From a virus: 45,335 bases of DNA. Position numbers and translations under genes: made by a program. The notes below the pieces were generated by a model. It ran no database searches. It saw nothing but the letters and a program-made list of their open reading frames with translations, and was not told the origin of the DNA. The DNA is taken from positions 1 to 45,335 of IMG/VR virus record IMGVR_UViG_3300006325_000007. One strand, given 5' to 3'. Each line of letters opens with the position of its first letter. The first letter of the stretch is position 1. Shown one piece after another: positions 25,488 through 33,160 of the stretch.

Positions 25488-26296
25488 AATATAAAATGCT
25501 CCACTGGTCTAAATTTATGTTCACCTATAGTATTACTTAACTTTTCTATGTTTGCTTTAGTATAATATTGGTATTGAAGTCTTAACTCATCTGGTACTGG
25601 AATCTCTATAACTTCAGCACTATATTTTTTAGCCATTAAATCTGCTATATGTCTAAATGATGTTGCTTTTCCTGTACCAATATTCCAAATATCTGTTGAA
25701 TCAACTGTTAAAAACTTTACCAAAATATCACATACATCGCCAACATGAATAAAATCTCTATAAATGTCTTGACTACCTTCAAATACTTTTATCTTTCCAG
25801 TCTCAATTGCTTGTTTTTTAAACTTATGAAAGACACTCATTTGGTCACCTTTATGATCTTCTCCTGGTCCATATACATTAAAAAATCTAAAACCTTGAAC
25901 ATTAATTTGGTATTCAGTTACTGACTTAACAAATCTATCAAATAAGTACTTGCTCCAAGCATATGGCGACTGTGGTGCTACAGGTGAGTTTTCTTTAAAC
26001 TCTTTACCGTTTCCGTACACGCTGGCACTTGAAGCATACATAAATGTTACACCAGACATATCACATAATTCTAACATTTTAATACTAAACTCATAATTTT
26101 GTTTTAAAACTTTATCAATATCTGTTTCTGTTGTGTCACTAATTGCTCCTAAATGAATTACTCTATCATATTCTTTTGGATCTGGAAAACGATTTTCACG
26201 ATAATCATATCCTTCTATTGTATGCCCTTTATAGTCAAGATAAGAAGCTAAATTTTTACCTATAAACCCATTTGGACCTGTAATTAAAATTCTCAT
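25484..26296 (-). CDS. hldD: ADP-L-glycero-D-manno-heptose-6-epimerase-like (HldD)
   Basis: The 270-residue SDR protein has the Rossmann G-x-x-G-x-x-G near its start (I-T-G-P-N-G-F-I-G) and S-S-A-S-V-Y-G. The catalytic Y-x-x-x-K is S-P-Y-A-W-S-K. F-R-F-F-N-V-Y-G-P-G and Y-R-D-F-I-H-V-G-D-V follow, which match HldD closely, including the F-E-G-S segment. HldD converts ADP-D-glycero- to ADP-L-glycero-D-manno-heptose for inner-core LPS. The frame extends upstream to 26323. The ATG at 26296 is chosen because it overlaps the preceding stop as ATGA and starts directly at the Rossmann strand. Other sugar epimerases of this superfamily remain possible. Confidence 0.88.
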   Translation of the reverse strand: MRILITGPNGFIGKNLASYLDYKGHTIEGYDYRENRFPDPKEYDRVIHLGAISDTTETDIDKVLKQNYEFSIKMLELCDMSGVTFMYASSASVYGNGKEFKENSPVAPQSPYAWSKYLFDRFVKSVTEYQINVQGFRFFNVYGPGEDHKGDQMSVFHKFKKQAIETGKIKVFEGSQDIYRDFIHVGDVCDILVKFLTVDSTDIWNIGTGKATSFRHIADLMAKKYSAEVIEIPVPDELRLQYQYYTKANIEKLSNTIGEHKFRPVEHFIL

Positions 26297-26937
26297 ATAT
26301 TGTTCGGTTCTATTTTTATCCAAGACATACTGCCTTGTCCTGTATTATTTTTATCTTGTCTTCTTATAGTTGTCAAAGAAAAATTATGCCCTTCAATAAA
26401 CTTTTTATGCATTAATAAAAAGTTAGGTATATTATTTTCATTTAACTTATTAACTAAAAGTTTTGTGTAATAAAACCCTTCAAGATAATTACCTAATCCA
26501 TCTATAAAAATAGACGAATAATCATTTATACTGGACAAAGCCCATGTTATTAATTTTTCAATAGTAACAACCTCTCTATCAAAATCAGAAAATACACAAT
26601 CGACATTACTAATTGTTCTAAACCCTATTTCTTGGTTCAACAAAGTAAAATGATTTTGTATTTCTATTTTTTCAACCATAGAATTAATAAACTCTGAATA
26701 AGTTTCACCAACCTGAGATACATATTCCTTACCATTATCAATGGTTATACATTTACCTACTCCATTTTCTTTCATTGCAGATGCAACGGCAAACGCAGTA
26801 CAACCTAGTCCAGTGCCAAACTCTACAAAAGTGTTATAATGTTTCATTTTAGTTAATGCATAAAAAAATAGTGAACTATCTTTAGTATTATATGCATCTC
26901 CAAAACGTTCTAAGTGAGTTAGTAATTCTAAGTTCAT
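26293..26937 (-). CDS. Class I SAM-dependent methyltransferase-like protein
   Basis: The 214-residue protein has V-E-F-G-T-G-L-G-C-T (38-47), a good SAM-binding motif I, and C-I-T-I-D-N-G (63-69) as the second acidic strand. S-I-F-I-D-G-L-G occurs further on. The central part is weaker, so catalysis is not certain. It overlaps both neighbours by ATGA junctions (26937-26934 and 26296-26293), showing tight coupling between hldE and hldD. An O-methyltransferase acting on the glycan made by the cluster is the simplest guess. Confidence 0.78.
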   Translation of the reverse strand: MNLELLTHLERFGDAYNTKDSSLFFYALTKMKHYNTFVEFGTGLGCTAFAVASAMKENGVGKCITIDNGKEYVSQVGETYSEFINSMVEKIEIQNHFTLLNQEIGFRTISNVDCVFSDFDREVVTIEKLITWALSSINDYSSIFIDGLGNYLEGFYYTKLLVNKLNENNIPNFLLMHKKFIEGHNFSLTTIRRQDKNNTGQGSMSWIKIEPNNI

Positions 26938-28196
26938 TGTTTAATTTTCTTTATTAATTCTGTTGTTGAATGTCCTTCTACTTTTGGAAATATAATAACA
27001 TTAGCTAGTTCATGTCCTACAGTTGTTTCAACAGTATAGTCACCACCTTTTACAATAACATCAGGATTAACTTTCTTGATAGCATTTAATGGTGTATCGT
27101 CATCAAAGATTACAACGGCATCTACCCATGGTAATATTTGTAATTGTTCAAGTCGTTTATCTTGATCATTAATTGGTCTATCATCACCTTTTAATTTTTT
27201 AACACTAGTATCACTATTAATTCCAACAATTAATTTTTTACCTTGCTTTTTTGCAAACTTTAAAAGTTCCATATGACCCGTATGCAATATATCAAATACT
27301 CCATTAGTCCATACTATACCACGATTTAAATCTGCAGGTGTAACTGGAACTACACCACGCTTTTCTACGCTACGAGTGGCGGCATAACAAGCAAGTTCAC
27401 AAGCATGAGGTATATCTATACCCTTATTAAATGCATGAACAATAACTGCTAAAACAATATCTCCAGCACCTGTAACATCTGCTACTTCTTTTGTATCTTC
27501 TTTAAAATAATTATATTCACCATCTGTATTTAAAACATGAATTCCATTAGCACCATCAGTTACGACTAACCAAGTCCAATAATGATCTCGCATATATTCT
27601 AATGCATTAGTTTTATTATATTTGCCATTCCATTTTTCATATTCTTTCATATTAGGTTTAACTAAAAATGCAGAATCATAAAATCGTGCGTCTTGTTTTG
27701 GATCAACAAATATTTTGGTATTAAAAACATCTGCTTTAACTATTAACTCATAAACAGTATCTTCAGTAACGCTTCCTTTATTGTAATCACTAATTATAAC
27801 AATATCATTATCTTTGTAATTCGTTTTTAGTCGTTGCCACGCTTCATCTCCATGATGTGTTGTTTCTTTATCCCAACGTAAAAGATGTTGTCCTGTATTT
27901 CCTACTAATCTTGTTTTGGTTGTTGTAGTTTCAGAATCATTAGTTAAATTAACATCTATATTTGTATATGCTAATAGCTTAAGAATACGAAGACCTTCTT
28001 TATCCTTACCTATTGATCCATATAATTCTACATCATCATCAAGATGCTTTAAGTTAACTGCTAAATTGGCGGCTCCGCCTAAATTAAATTTTTGATGCTT
28101 TTCATTTAAAACTAAAACATCTGCTTCCGGCGATACTCTTTCAGCAGTCCCAATAATCCATCGATCAAGCATAATATCGCCATATACTTTAATCAT
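26934..28196 (-). CDS. hldE: Bifunctional heptose kinase / adenylyltransferase (HldE)
   Basis: The 420-residue protein carries both HldE domains. The N-terminal PfkB-type kinase has G-D-I-M-L-D-R (6-12), G-G-A-A-N at about 39-43 and the catalytic G-A-G-D. The C-terminal nucleotidyltransferase has T-N-G-V-F-D-I-L-H-T-G-H, then L-K-G-D-D-R-P-(I)-N and V-K-G-G-D-Y. It would phosphorylate heptose-7-phosphate at C1 and later add AMP to give ADP-heptose. Length is slightly below the bacterial form (about 475), but all signature motifs are intact. GmhA and GmhB are not in this window. It overlaps the Nudix stop by 8 bases. Confidence 0.93.
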   Translation of the reverse strand: MIKVYGDIMLDRWIIGTAERVSPEADVLVLNEKHQKFNLGGAANLAVNLKHLDDDVELYGSIGKDKEGLRILKLLAYTNIDVNLTNDSETTTTKTRLVGNTGQHLLRWDKETTHHGDEAWQRLKTNYKDNDIVIISDYNKGSVTEDTVYELIVKADVFNTKIFVDPKQDARFYDSAFLVKPNMKEYEKWNGKYNKTNALEYMRDHYWTWLVVTDGANGIHVLNTDGEYNYFKEDTKEVADVTGAGDIVLAVIVHAFNKGIDIPHACELACYAATRSVEKRGVVPVTPADLNRGIVWTNGVFDILHTGHMELLKFAKKQGKKLIVGINSDTSVKKLKGDDRPINDQDKRLEQLQILPWVDAVVIFDDDTPLNAIKKVNPDVIVKGGDYTVETTVGHELANVIIFPKVEGHSTTELIKKIKQ

Positions 28197-28632
28197 TTTT
28201 TTCCATCAACGATACTAATTTAAATACTGTTTCTAATTTTGTTAAATTTGCTTTATTTTGTAATGTATTACGTAGCCCTTGATGTAATGGTTTGGGCCAA
28301 TTATTAAAACTTACCCAAGCATATCCATTATGCTCTTCATTTAATTTTGGAATAAATTCATTTTTTACAACACAAAGATAGGTATGGAAATTAAATTTAT
28401 CATCTCTACTAACAAATGTTTCTAAAGGAATAGACTTTACGAGTTCAGGAAGAGACCCGAGTTCTTCTTTTATTTCTCTTTGTAATGCTTGAAATGGAAT
28501 TTCTTCACTTTCATTAGTACCACCAACAAGACCCCAAACGTTATTTTGTTTACTTTGGACTCTATGTAAAAATAAAAATCTTTGTGTATCTAATGTGTAA
28601 AAGAGAGCACCACTACATATTATATTAGCCAT
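28189..28632 (-). CDS. Nudix hydrolase
   Basis: The 147-residue protein has a Nudix box at about residues 37-59: G, five residues, E, seven residues, then R-E-I-K-E-E-L-G. This satisfies the G-x5-E-x7-R-E-U-x-E-E-x-G pattern. Nudix enzymes cleave nucleoside diphosphates linked to another group, which includes nucleotide sugars and mis-incorporated nucleotides. It starts 13 bases after the gp15 stop and overlaps hldE by 8 bases. Turnover or quality control of nucleotide-sugars in the heptose pathway is plausible. The substrate cannot be read from sequence. Confidence 0.9.
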   Translation of the reverse strand: MANIICSGALFYTLDTQRFLFLHRVQSKQNNVWGLVGGTNESEEIPFQALQREIKEELGSLPELVKSIPLETFVSRDDKFNFHTYLCVVKNEFIPKLNEEHNGYAWVSFNNWPKPLHQGLRNTLQNKANLTKLETVFKLVSLMEKND

Positions 28633-28645
28633 ACTAATAATTATG

Positions 28646-30100
28646 CTAAAGTGCTAGTCGCCAAGTGCCTTCCCGGTATTCACCTTCGAAGCTTAATGTC
28701 CATGCTGTACCGTCCCATTTATATTGGATACCGGTATTAAGGTTGGTTGTATATTTGATATCTACAGTTGAATCAGATCCATCATTATCACTAGCATTGA
28801 ATACTATAGTCCAAGCATTATTATCCCATTCAATTATATCATTTACTGACGCAAGTAAATCGTTACCATTAATATCTTTCCAAGCATCTGCACCATCTAC
28901 ATTAGTCTCAGCTCCAATATCACCTAGTAATAAAATTCTAGTACCACTTGCTTTAATATCTGTAGGATTAGTTCTTGTTGGATCAATTATATAATCAATA
29001 GTTCCTTTAGTAATTGCTGGTCCGTCAAATACTGAATTAGTTGGAATAGTATCTGTATCCCAGTTTACAATAAGTTGTGTTTCGTCTAATTCATTAAGTG
29101 CAAATGTTCCTATAACACTTCCTAAATCTAACCTGCTTAAATAAATTTTACTTAATCCTGCTATGTACTCTCCAGGTAATACATCTAAAACTATACGCCA
29201 ATTTAATTCACCAGCAATACCTTTGTCACCTAATACAACAATATTATTAGTTACTATTATATCATAATCTTTAAATGTAGTAATTGCTAATGAAGTTGTA
29301 TCAGTTCTACTAGCTGTTCCATGTTTCTCAGTATCAACTGTTGTGTCATCATCACCTTTAACATCTTGTCCTGGTGAGTCATCGTGTTTTACAAGTTCAG
29401 GTGTTGCTGAACCTAAATTAATTGTACCTTGGCTTTCATCAAAAATACTCATTACAATAGCTGTTATAACACCTAACTTTTTAACCTTAGCAGGAGGTGA
29501 TAACCAAATAGGAGTACTAAACCCTAGTTGTCCAACATCAATCATACTTTCTGTACCTATAGGAATACTTCTAGTTGAGAACTGAATGTTTTCTAAATCT
29601 ACTACACTTAAACTAGTCCAGTCAATATAATTATCAGTTGTTTGAATTTCTAAACTTGGGTTAAACAAAGTTAATATTTGTTCTATTATTTGTAATTTTT
29701 GTTCTGTATTAGTTGACCAAATATCACAATTTATACCTAACTTAAATGGTGTTGGTGCTAATCGTTCTACGGTGTAATTTTGTCCTTGCGTATTTAAATA
29801 TTCATTATTTTCACTATCATATGTACGTTCACGTAAATGAATTTTACCTATATACGATGCATCTATAGTTCTTTGTCTATCCATTTCTAAAGTAGTTACA
29901 TAAACACTTATTCTAGGAGCACTAGGTATTTTATTTTCACTATTATCACGTATGATATGACCAACCTGACGGGTGATGTCGCCATACATTACAGGTATTT
30001 GTGTTAAGTTACCCTTGCCATCTTTATAAGAAAAGTTACTAAACAACCTTATAAGCTGAGTAATGTAACGTCTTATTTGACCATCGTAAAAATGTTGCAT
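28646..30100 (-). CDS. 15: gp15-like proximal tail sheath stabiliser / tail completion protein
   Basis: The 484-residue protein resembles T4 gp15 in its N-terminal 200 residues: F-Y-D-G-Q-I-R-R-Y-I-T-Q-L near the start, L-F-S-N, I-P-V-M-Y-G, and Q-I-I-E-Q-I-L-T-L-F-N-P. T4 gp15 is about 270 residues and caps the sheath at the head side. This one has about 200 extra C-terminal residues with I-L-L-L-G-D / W-D-N-N-A-W-T / W-D-G-T-A-W-T repeats. It starts by a one-base overlap with the gp14-like stop. It is transcribed away from gp13, unlike T4. Confidence 0.85.
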   Translation of the reverse strand: MQHFYDGQIRRYITQLIRLFSNFSYKDGKGNLTQIPVMYGDITRQVGHIIRDNSENKIPSAPRISVYVTTLEMDRQRTIDASYIGKIHLRERTYDSENNEYLNTQGQNYTVERLAPTPFKLGINCDIWSTNTEQKLQIIEQILTLFNPSLEIQTTDNYIDWTSLSVVDLENIQFSTRSIPIGTESMIDVGQLGFSTPIWLSPPAKVKKLGVITAIVMSIFDESQGTINLGSATPELVKHDDSPGQDVKGDDDTTVDTEKHGTASRTDTTSLAITTFKDYDIIVTNNIVVLGDKGIAGELNWRIVLDVLPGEYIAGLSKIYLSRLDLGSVIGTFALNELDETQLIVNWDTDTIPTNSVFDGPAITKGTIDYIIDPTRTNPTDIKASGTRILLLGDIGAETNVDGADAWKDINGNDLLASVNDIIEWDNNAWTIVFNASDNDGSDSTVDIKYTTNLNTGIQYKWDGTAWTLSFEGEYREGTWRLAL

Positions 30101-31257
30101 TAATTATCTGCCTTCGGTTTAATTGCTTTAGACAATGGTTGACGTTCTTGAACAACCTGACCGCCTATCTCTGCTTCTCCAGTATTATTAATAAATCCAG
30201 TTTTTAGTGTAGCTCTTGTGTCTGTATTAGTTAATGTCATACGTACTGAGTCTTCCATCTTAATCCATCTGCCTCCATCATATCTAAATAATCTATTAGG
30301 TAAGAAATCTGTTCTTAAGAAATAATCACCTTTAATTTGTTGTGTTGGAAATCCTATACCATGACCAAACGCTTCTCCGTTTGGTGCTATTCCATCACCT
30401 AATAAGTAACCATCATAACCATTTCGTTCAGGTGTTTGGTTAACTCTGTCTGCTAACAATCCAGCCTGTGAAGCATCTAATGTATCAATGTCTGTTGTAA
30501 CAAGTTCTGGTTTACCATCTTTATCAACTTGTAATGTATATAAATGTTGTGTTTCATATCCTGACTTAGGTGCATCAGCTTCTGCTTGGGAAACTACCGC
30601 CTCATTAATTTGCATTTCTTGTTCATAAGTAGACAATACATCACGTAATGTATTAGCTGATCCTTCTTCTGCTGGTAGGTCAAGTATTTCTTTAAACTCT
30701 TGACTATCTACAATTTGTTTCATTTTTACACGATACAAATGTGGATACCAAGTTTGGCTAAATCCTTCTGCCGCTCTATTAACATCTTCAACAACATAAA
30801 AACGTTTTAGTGCAAGACTAAAGTCGTTAAGTGCATGGGGATCTTTTAAGTGAGGTAATTCTATTACATCACCTGACATAATTTTTCTACCTAATGTTTT
30901 AACACTATCATTAATATGCACAGTCATAAACAATGTATCATTTTGTAAAAATAAACCAAATTGACTCATATCAAAGTCAATGTCTTGTACATTGTAAATA
31001 CCTCTAGTATGATAAATGTCAGGATCATACTTTCTATCCCTATTTTCAAGGAATAGCATATCTTGTATATTTGTTTCTTTTACCGCATCATAGCGAGGTT
31101 GGTCAGCTGTAGCATCTGCTTCTTCAGGATTTTGTGGTCCTAAATACTTGTGAATAAAAACGTCAGTTCCACCGACTTGAAACATCTCCCCAATGTGCTT
31201 ATCTAGGAAGACATAATCGTCACCGCGTTCGGGCTTATATAGTGTTAGTCTAGGCAT
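30100..31257 (-). CDS. 14: gp14-like neck protein
   Basis: The 385-residue protein has the gp14 layout: an N-terminal G-E-M-F-Q-V-G-G-T-D-V region, Y-N-V-Q-D-I-D-F-D-M-S-Q-F-G-L-F-L, S-G-D-V-I-E-L-P-H, then F-Y-V-V-E-D-V-N-R-A...Q-T-W-Y-P-H-L-Y-R-V-K. It is longer than T4 gp14 (256). gp14 joins gp13 in the head neck. The ATG at 31257 follows a late box (31266-31273, minus) by 8 bases with no Shine-Dalgarno. The assignment rests on motif order and on adjacency to gp13 and gp15 homologues. Confidence 0.82.
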   Translation of the reverse strand: MPRLTLYKPERGDDYVFLDKHIGEMFQVGGTDVFIHKYLGPQNPEEADATADQPRYDAVKETNIQDMLFLENRDRKYDPDIYHTRGIYNVQDIDFDMSQFGLFLQNDTLFMTVHINDSVKTLGRKIMSGDVIELPHLKDPHALNDFSLALKRFYVVEDVNRAAEGFSQTWYPHLYRVKMKQIVDSQEFKEILDLPAEEGSANTLRDVLSTYEQEMQINEAVVSQAEADAPKSGYETQHLYTLQVDKDGKPELVTTDIDTLDASQAGLLADRVNQTPERNGYDGYLLGDGIAPNGEAFGHGIGFPTQQIKGDYFLRTDFLPNRLFRYDGGRWIKMEDSVRMTLTNTDTRATLKTGFINNTGEAEIGGQVVQERQPLSKAIKPKADN

Positions 31258-31265
31258 CGTAACAG

Positions 31266-31273
31266 TATTTATT
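31266..31273 (-). promoter_or_regulatory. Late promoter AATAAATA for the gp14-gp15-glycan operon
   Basis: The minus-strand box ends 8 bases before ATG 31257, leaving at most a few bases of leader. It is the only promoter I see for the eight-gene minus-strand operon down to 24466. It lies 14 bases from the divergent box at 31288. Confidence 0.7.
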
Positions 31274-31287
31274 CGATGTCGGTATAC

Positions 31288-31295
31288 GATAAATA
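31288..31295 (+). promoter_or_regulatory. Late promoter GATAAATA for gp13
   Basis: The box lies 19 bases before ATG 31315, with GGAGAG (31301-31306) as Shine-Dalgarno. Its position after the ATG at 31276 argues that 31276 is not the start. Confidence 0.75.
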
Positions 31296-31314
31296 CATAT
31301 GGAGAGCATACAAT

Positions 31315-32073
31315 ATGAGCGATTTAGCTACACAAAAACAAGAAGTATTTGACTATGTAAACCTATCATTAGGTGGGGGTATGGTTGATGTTGAGCTAGA
31401 CCCAGCTCATTATGAAGAAGCCCTTAAAAAGGCCTTTGCTAAATTTAGACAACGATCTGATAATTCTGTTGAAGAATCGTATTTGTTTTTACCAACAGTA
31501 GTTGATCAAAATACTTATATTTTACCAGAAGAAGTGGTTGAAGTTAGACGTATACATAGACGGTCAATTGGATCACGTACTGGTGGTGGTGATGGCGGCA
31601 CATTATTTGAACCTTTTAATTTAGCATATACAAATACCTATCTATTAGCAAGTACAAATATGGGTGGATTAGCTACATATGAATTATTTGCAGGGTATCA
31701 AGAACTTGTTGGAAGAATGTTTGGTAGTTTTATTGAATTTAAATGGAACACTACTACTAAAGAATTAACAATATTACAACGTCCTCGTGCTGAAGAAGAA
31801 TTACTATTATATGCTTATAATTTCCGTCCAGATAGCCAATTATTAAAAGACTATCTAGCTGTACAATGGTTAAAAGATTATACACTTGCTACTTGTAAAT
31901 ATATGCTTGGTGAAGCACGAAGCAAATTTGCCACAGTAGCTGGTCCACAAGGTGGTACATCACTTAATGGTGATGCTCTAAAAGCCGAAGCTATTGCTGA
32001 AATACAGCAACTTGATGAAGAACTTAAATTACAAGTTGCAGGTGGGCAAGGTTACGGCTTCTCAATTGGTTAA
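31315..32073 (+). CDS. 13: gp13-like neck protein
   Basis: The 252-residue protein begins M-S-D-L and continues V-N-L-S-L-G-G-G-M-V-D-V-E-L-D-P-x-H-Y-E-E-A, R-Q-R-S-D-N-S-V-E-E-S-Y and L-P-E-E-V-V-E-V, the pattern of gp13 in cyanophage-type T4 relatives. It ends in a Q-G-Y-G-F-S-I-G tail. gp13 forms the neck with gp14 and completes the DNA-filled head. The frame is open to ATG 31276, but the late promoter and Shine-Dalgarno lie between, so 31315 is used. It is divergent from gp14/gp15. Confidence 0.88.
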   Translation: MSDLATQKQEVFDYVNLSLGGGMVDVELDPAHYEEALKKAFAKFRQRSDNSVEESYLFLPTVVDQNTYILPEEVVEVRRIHRRSIGSRTGGGDGGTLFEPFNLAYTNTYLLASTNMGGLATYELFAGYQELVGRMFGSFIEFKWNTTTKELTILQRPRAEEELLLYAYNFRPDSQLLKDYLAVQWLKDYTLATCKYMLGEARSKFATVAGPQGGTSLNGDALKAEAIAEIQQLDEELKLQVAGGQGYGFSIG

Positions 32074-32081
32074 AATTACAC

Positions 32082-32110
32082 TTGACATTTAACTAAATTC
32101 CTCGTATAAT
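32082..32110 (+). promoter_or_regulatory. Consensus sigma70-type promoter of the dNMP kinase gene
   Basis: TTGACA lies at 32082-32087 and TATAAT at 32105-32110, with a spacer of exactly 17 bases. The predicted start is near 32117, giving a 20-base leader with GAGGA before ATG 32137. Confidence 0.85.
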
Positions 32111-32136
32111 ATAAACATAATATGAGGAATAATCAA

Positions 32137-32730
32137 ATGGTAATTGGAATCTGTGGGCTTATTAGCTCGGGTAAAGATACAATAGCGGATTATTTAATTA
32201 AAGAGCATAACTTCCAAAAAATTTCATTTGCAGATAAGCTAAAAGATAGTGTAGCGGCTATGTTTAATTGGGACCGTGAATTACTTGACGGCAAAACTGT
32301 TGAAAGCAGAGAATGGCGTGAAACAGTCGATACTTACTGGACTAATGAAATAGGACGTGAAATCACACCTAGACTAGTATTACAATTATTTGGTACAGAA
32401 TGTATGCGTAACGGATTTTATGATGGTATATGGGTTAGTTTAACTAAGAAGAAAATACTAGATAATCCAGATACTAACTATGTTATTCCAGATACACGCT
32501 TCCCAAATGAAGCTAAAATGTTGTATGAAATCAACGGAGAAGTTTGGCGTGTCAAACGTGGAAAAGATCCAGCTTGGTTTAGTGAATATCAAGAATTAGG
32601 TGTTGAACCTACCAACCAACACCCTAGTGAATGGGCTTGGGCACAAACTAAATTTAAACATATTATTGATAATAACGGTACTATTCCTGAACTTAAAAGT
32701 CAGGTACTAAATCTCCTTGTTTCCAAGTAA
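32137..32730 (+). CDS. 1: Deoxynucleoside monophosphate kinase (T4 gp1-like)
   Basis: The 197-residue protein begins with I-G-I-C-G-L-I-S-S-G-K-D-T (3-15), a P-loop of the dNMP kinase type. It continues I-S-F-A-D-K-L-K-D and R-L-V-L-Q-L-F-G-T-E-C-M-R. P-D-T-R-F-P-N-E (about 129-136) is the substrate/lid signature. It raises dNTP supply by phosphorylating dNMPs. ATG 32137 is chosen for its GAGGA Shine-Dalgarno; an in-frame ATG at 32122 has none. It has a consensus host-type promoter although it sits among late genes. Its last 38 bases overlap the antisense HNH gene. Confidence 0.9.
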   Translation: MVIGICGLISSGKDTIADYLIKEHNFQKISFADKLKDSVAAMFNWDRELLDGKTVESREWRETVDTYWTNEIGREITPRLVLQLFGTECMRNGFYDGIWVSLTKKKILDNPDTNYVIPDTRFPNEAKMLYEINGEVWRVKRGKDPAWFSEYQELGVEPTNQHPSEWAWAQTKFKHIIDNNGTIPELKSQVLNLLVSK

Positions 32731-33031
32731 TACCTTCTTTATATAAAATCTTACTACAATTTGCACAAACAGTTTTTAAGTTTGATGTGCGAACATTATT
32801 AAGATTTCCATCTACATAATAAACATGAAATTGTTCTTTATGTTTACTACGAAACGCACACTTATCACAAACAGTTTTTTTAATGTAACCAGCTAACGCC
32901 CACTTCGATGGTCCACGTTCTTTGCCTCCATGTTTAGCACAGTTCTCACAAAGGCTCCGATAATAAGGAACTCCTTTCTTATAATAATTAAGTGCTACCG
33001 GCTTTTTACCGCATTTGCATAAAGGTCTCAT
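32693..33031 (-). CDS. HNH-type zinc endonuclease-like protein
   Basis: The 112-residue protein has four cysteine pairs (5/7, 28/31, 55/58, 89/92) and a central H-V-Y-Y-V-D-G-N...N-L-K-T-V-C-A-N-C segment. H69, D74, N76 and N84 lie between two C-x2-C knuckles, as in HNH nucleases of phages. It may be a free-standing homing nuclease or a DNA-processing enzyme. The frame extends to 33070, but ATG 33031 lies exactly 5 bases after a perfect TATAAATA box, and there is no Shine-Dalgarno within a leader. It lies antisense between the dNMP kinase and sheath genes. Confidence 0.83.
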   Translation of the reverse strand: MRPLCKCGKKPVALNYYKKGVPYYRSLCENCAKHGGKERGPSKWALAGYIKKTVCDKCAFRSKHKEQFHVYYVDGNLNNVRTSNLKTVCANCSKILYKEGITWKQGDLVPDF

Positions 33032-33036
33032 GATAG

Positions 33037-33044
33037 TATTTATA
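33037..33044 (-). promoter_or_regulatory. Late promoter TATAAATA, 5 bases before HNH ATG 33031
   Basis: Perfect consensus on the minus strand with CTATC between box and ATG. The GGAGG further upstream lies before the predicted transcript start and would not be in the message. Confidence 0.75.
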
Positions 33045-33113
33045 CCTCCCCTTTTCACTTCCCTTTTCAAGACTATTTTTGCGGTGTATTGAGACCCGTT
33101 TTTGGAGAATTGA

Positions 33114-33121
33114 TATAAATA
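33114..33121 (+). promoter_or_regulatory. Late promoter TATAAATA for the tail sheath gene
   Basis: Perfect T4 late consensus 39 bases before ATG 33161. The roughly 34-base leader contains GGGAGA (33148-33153). Confidence 0.8.
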
Positions 33122-33160
33122 CTAGCAACGAGATGACTATGTCCAACGGGAGAACATACA

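Noticed and set aside
31276-31314. Longer start for gp13
   Set aside because: The late promoter box and Shine-Dalgarno lie downstream of ATG 31276, so that codon would not be transcribed from this promoter.
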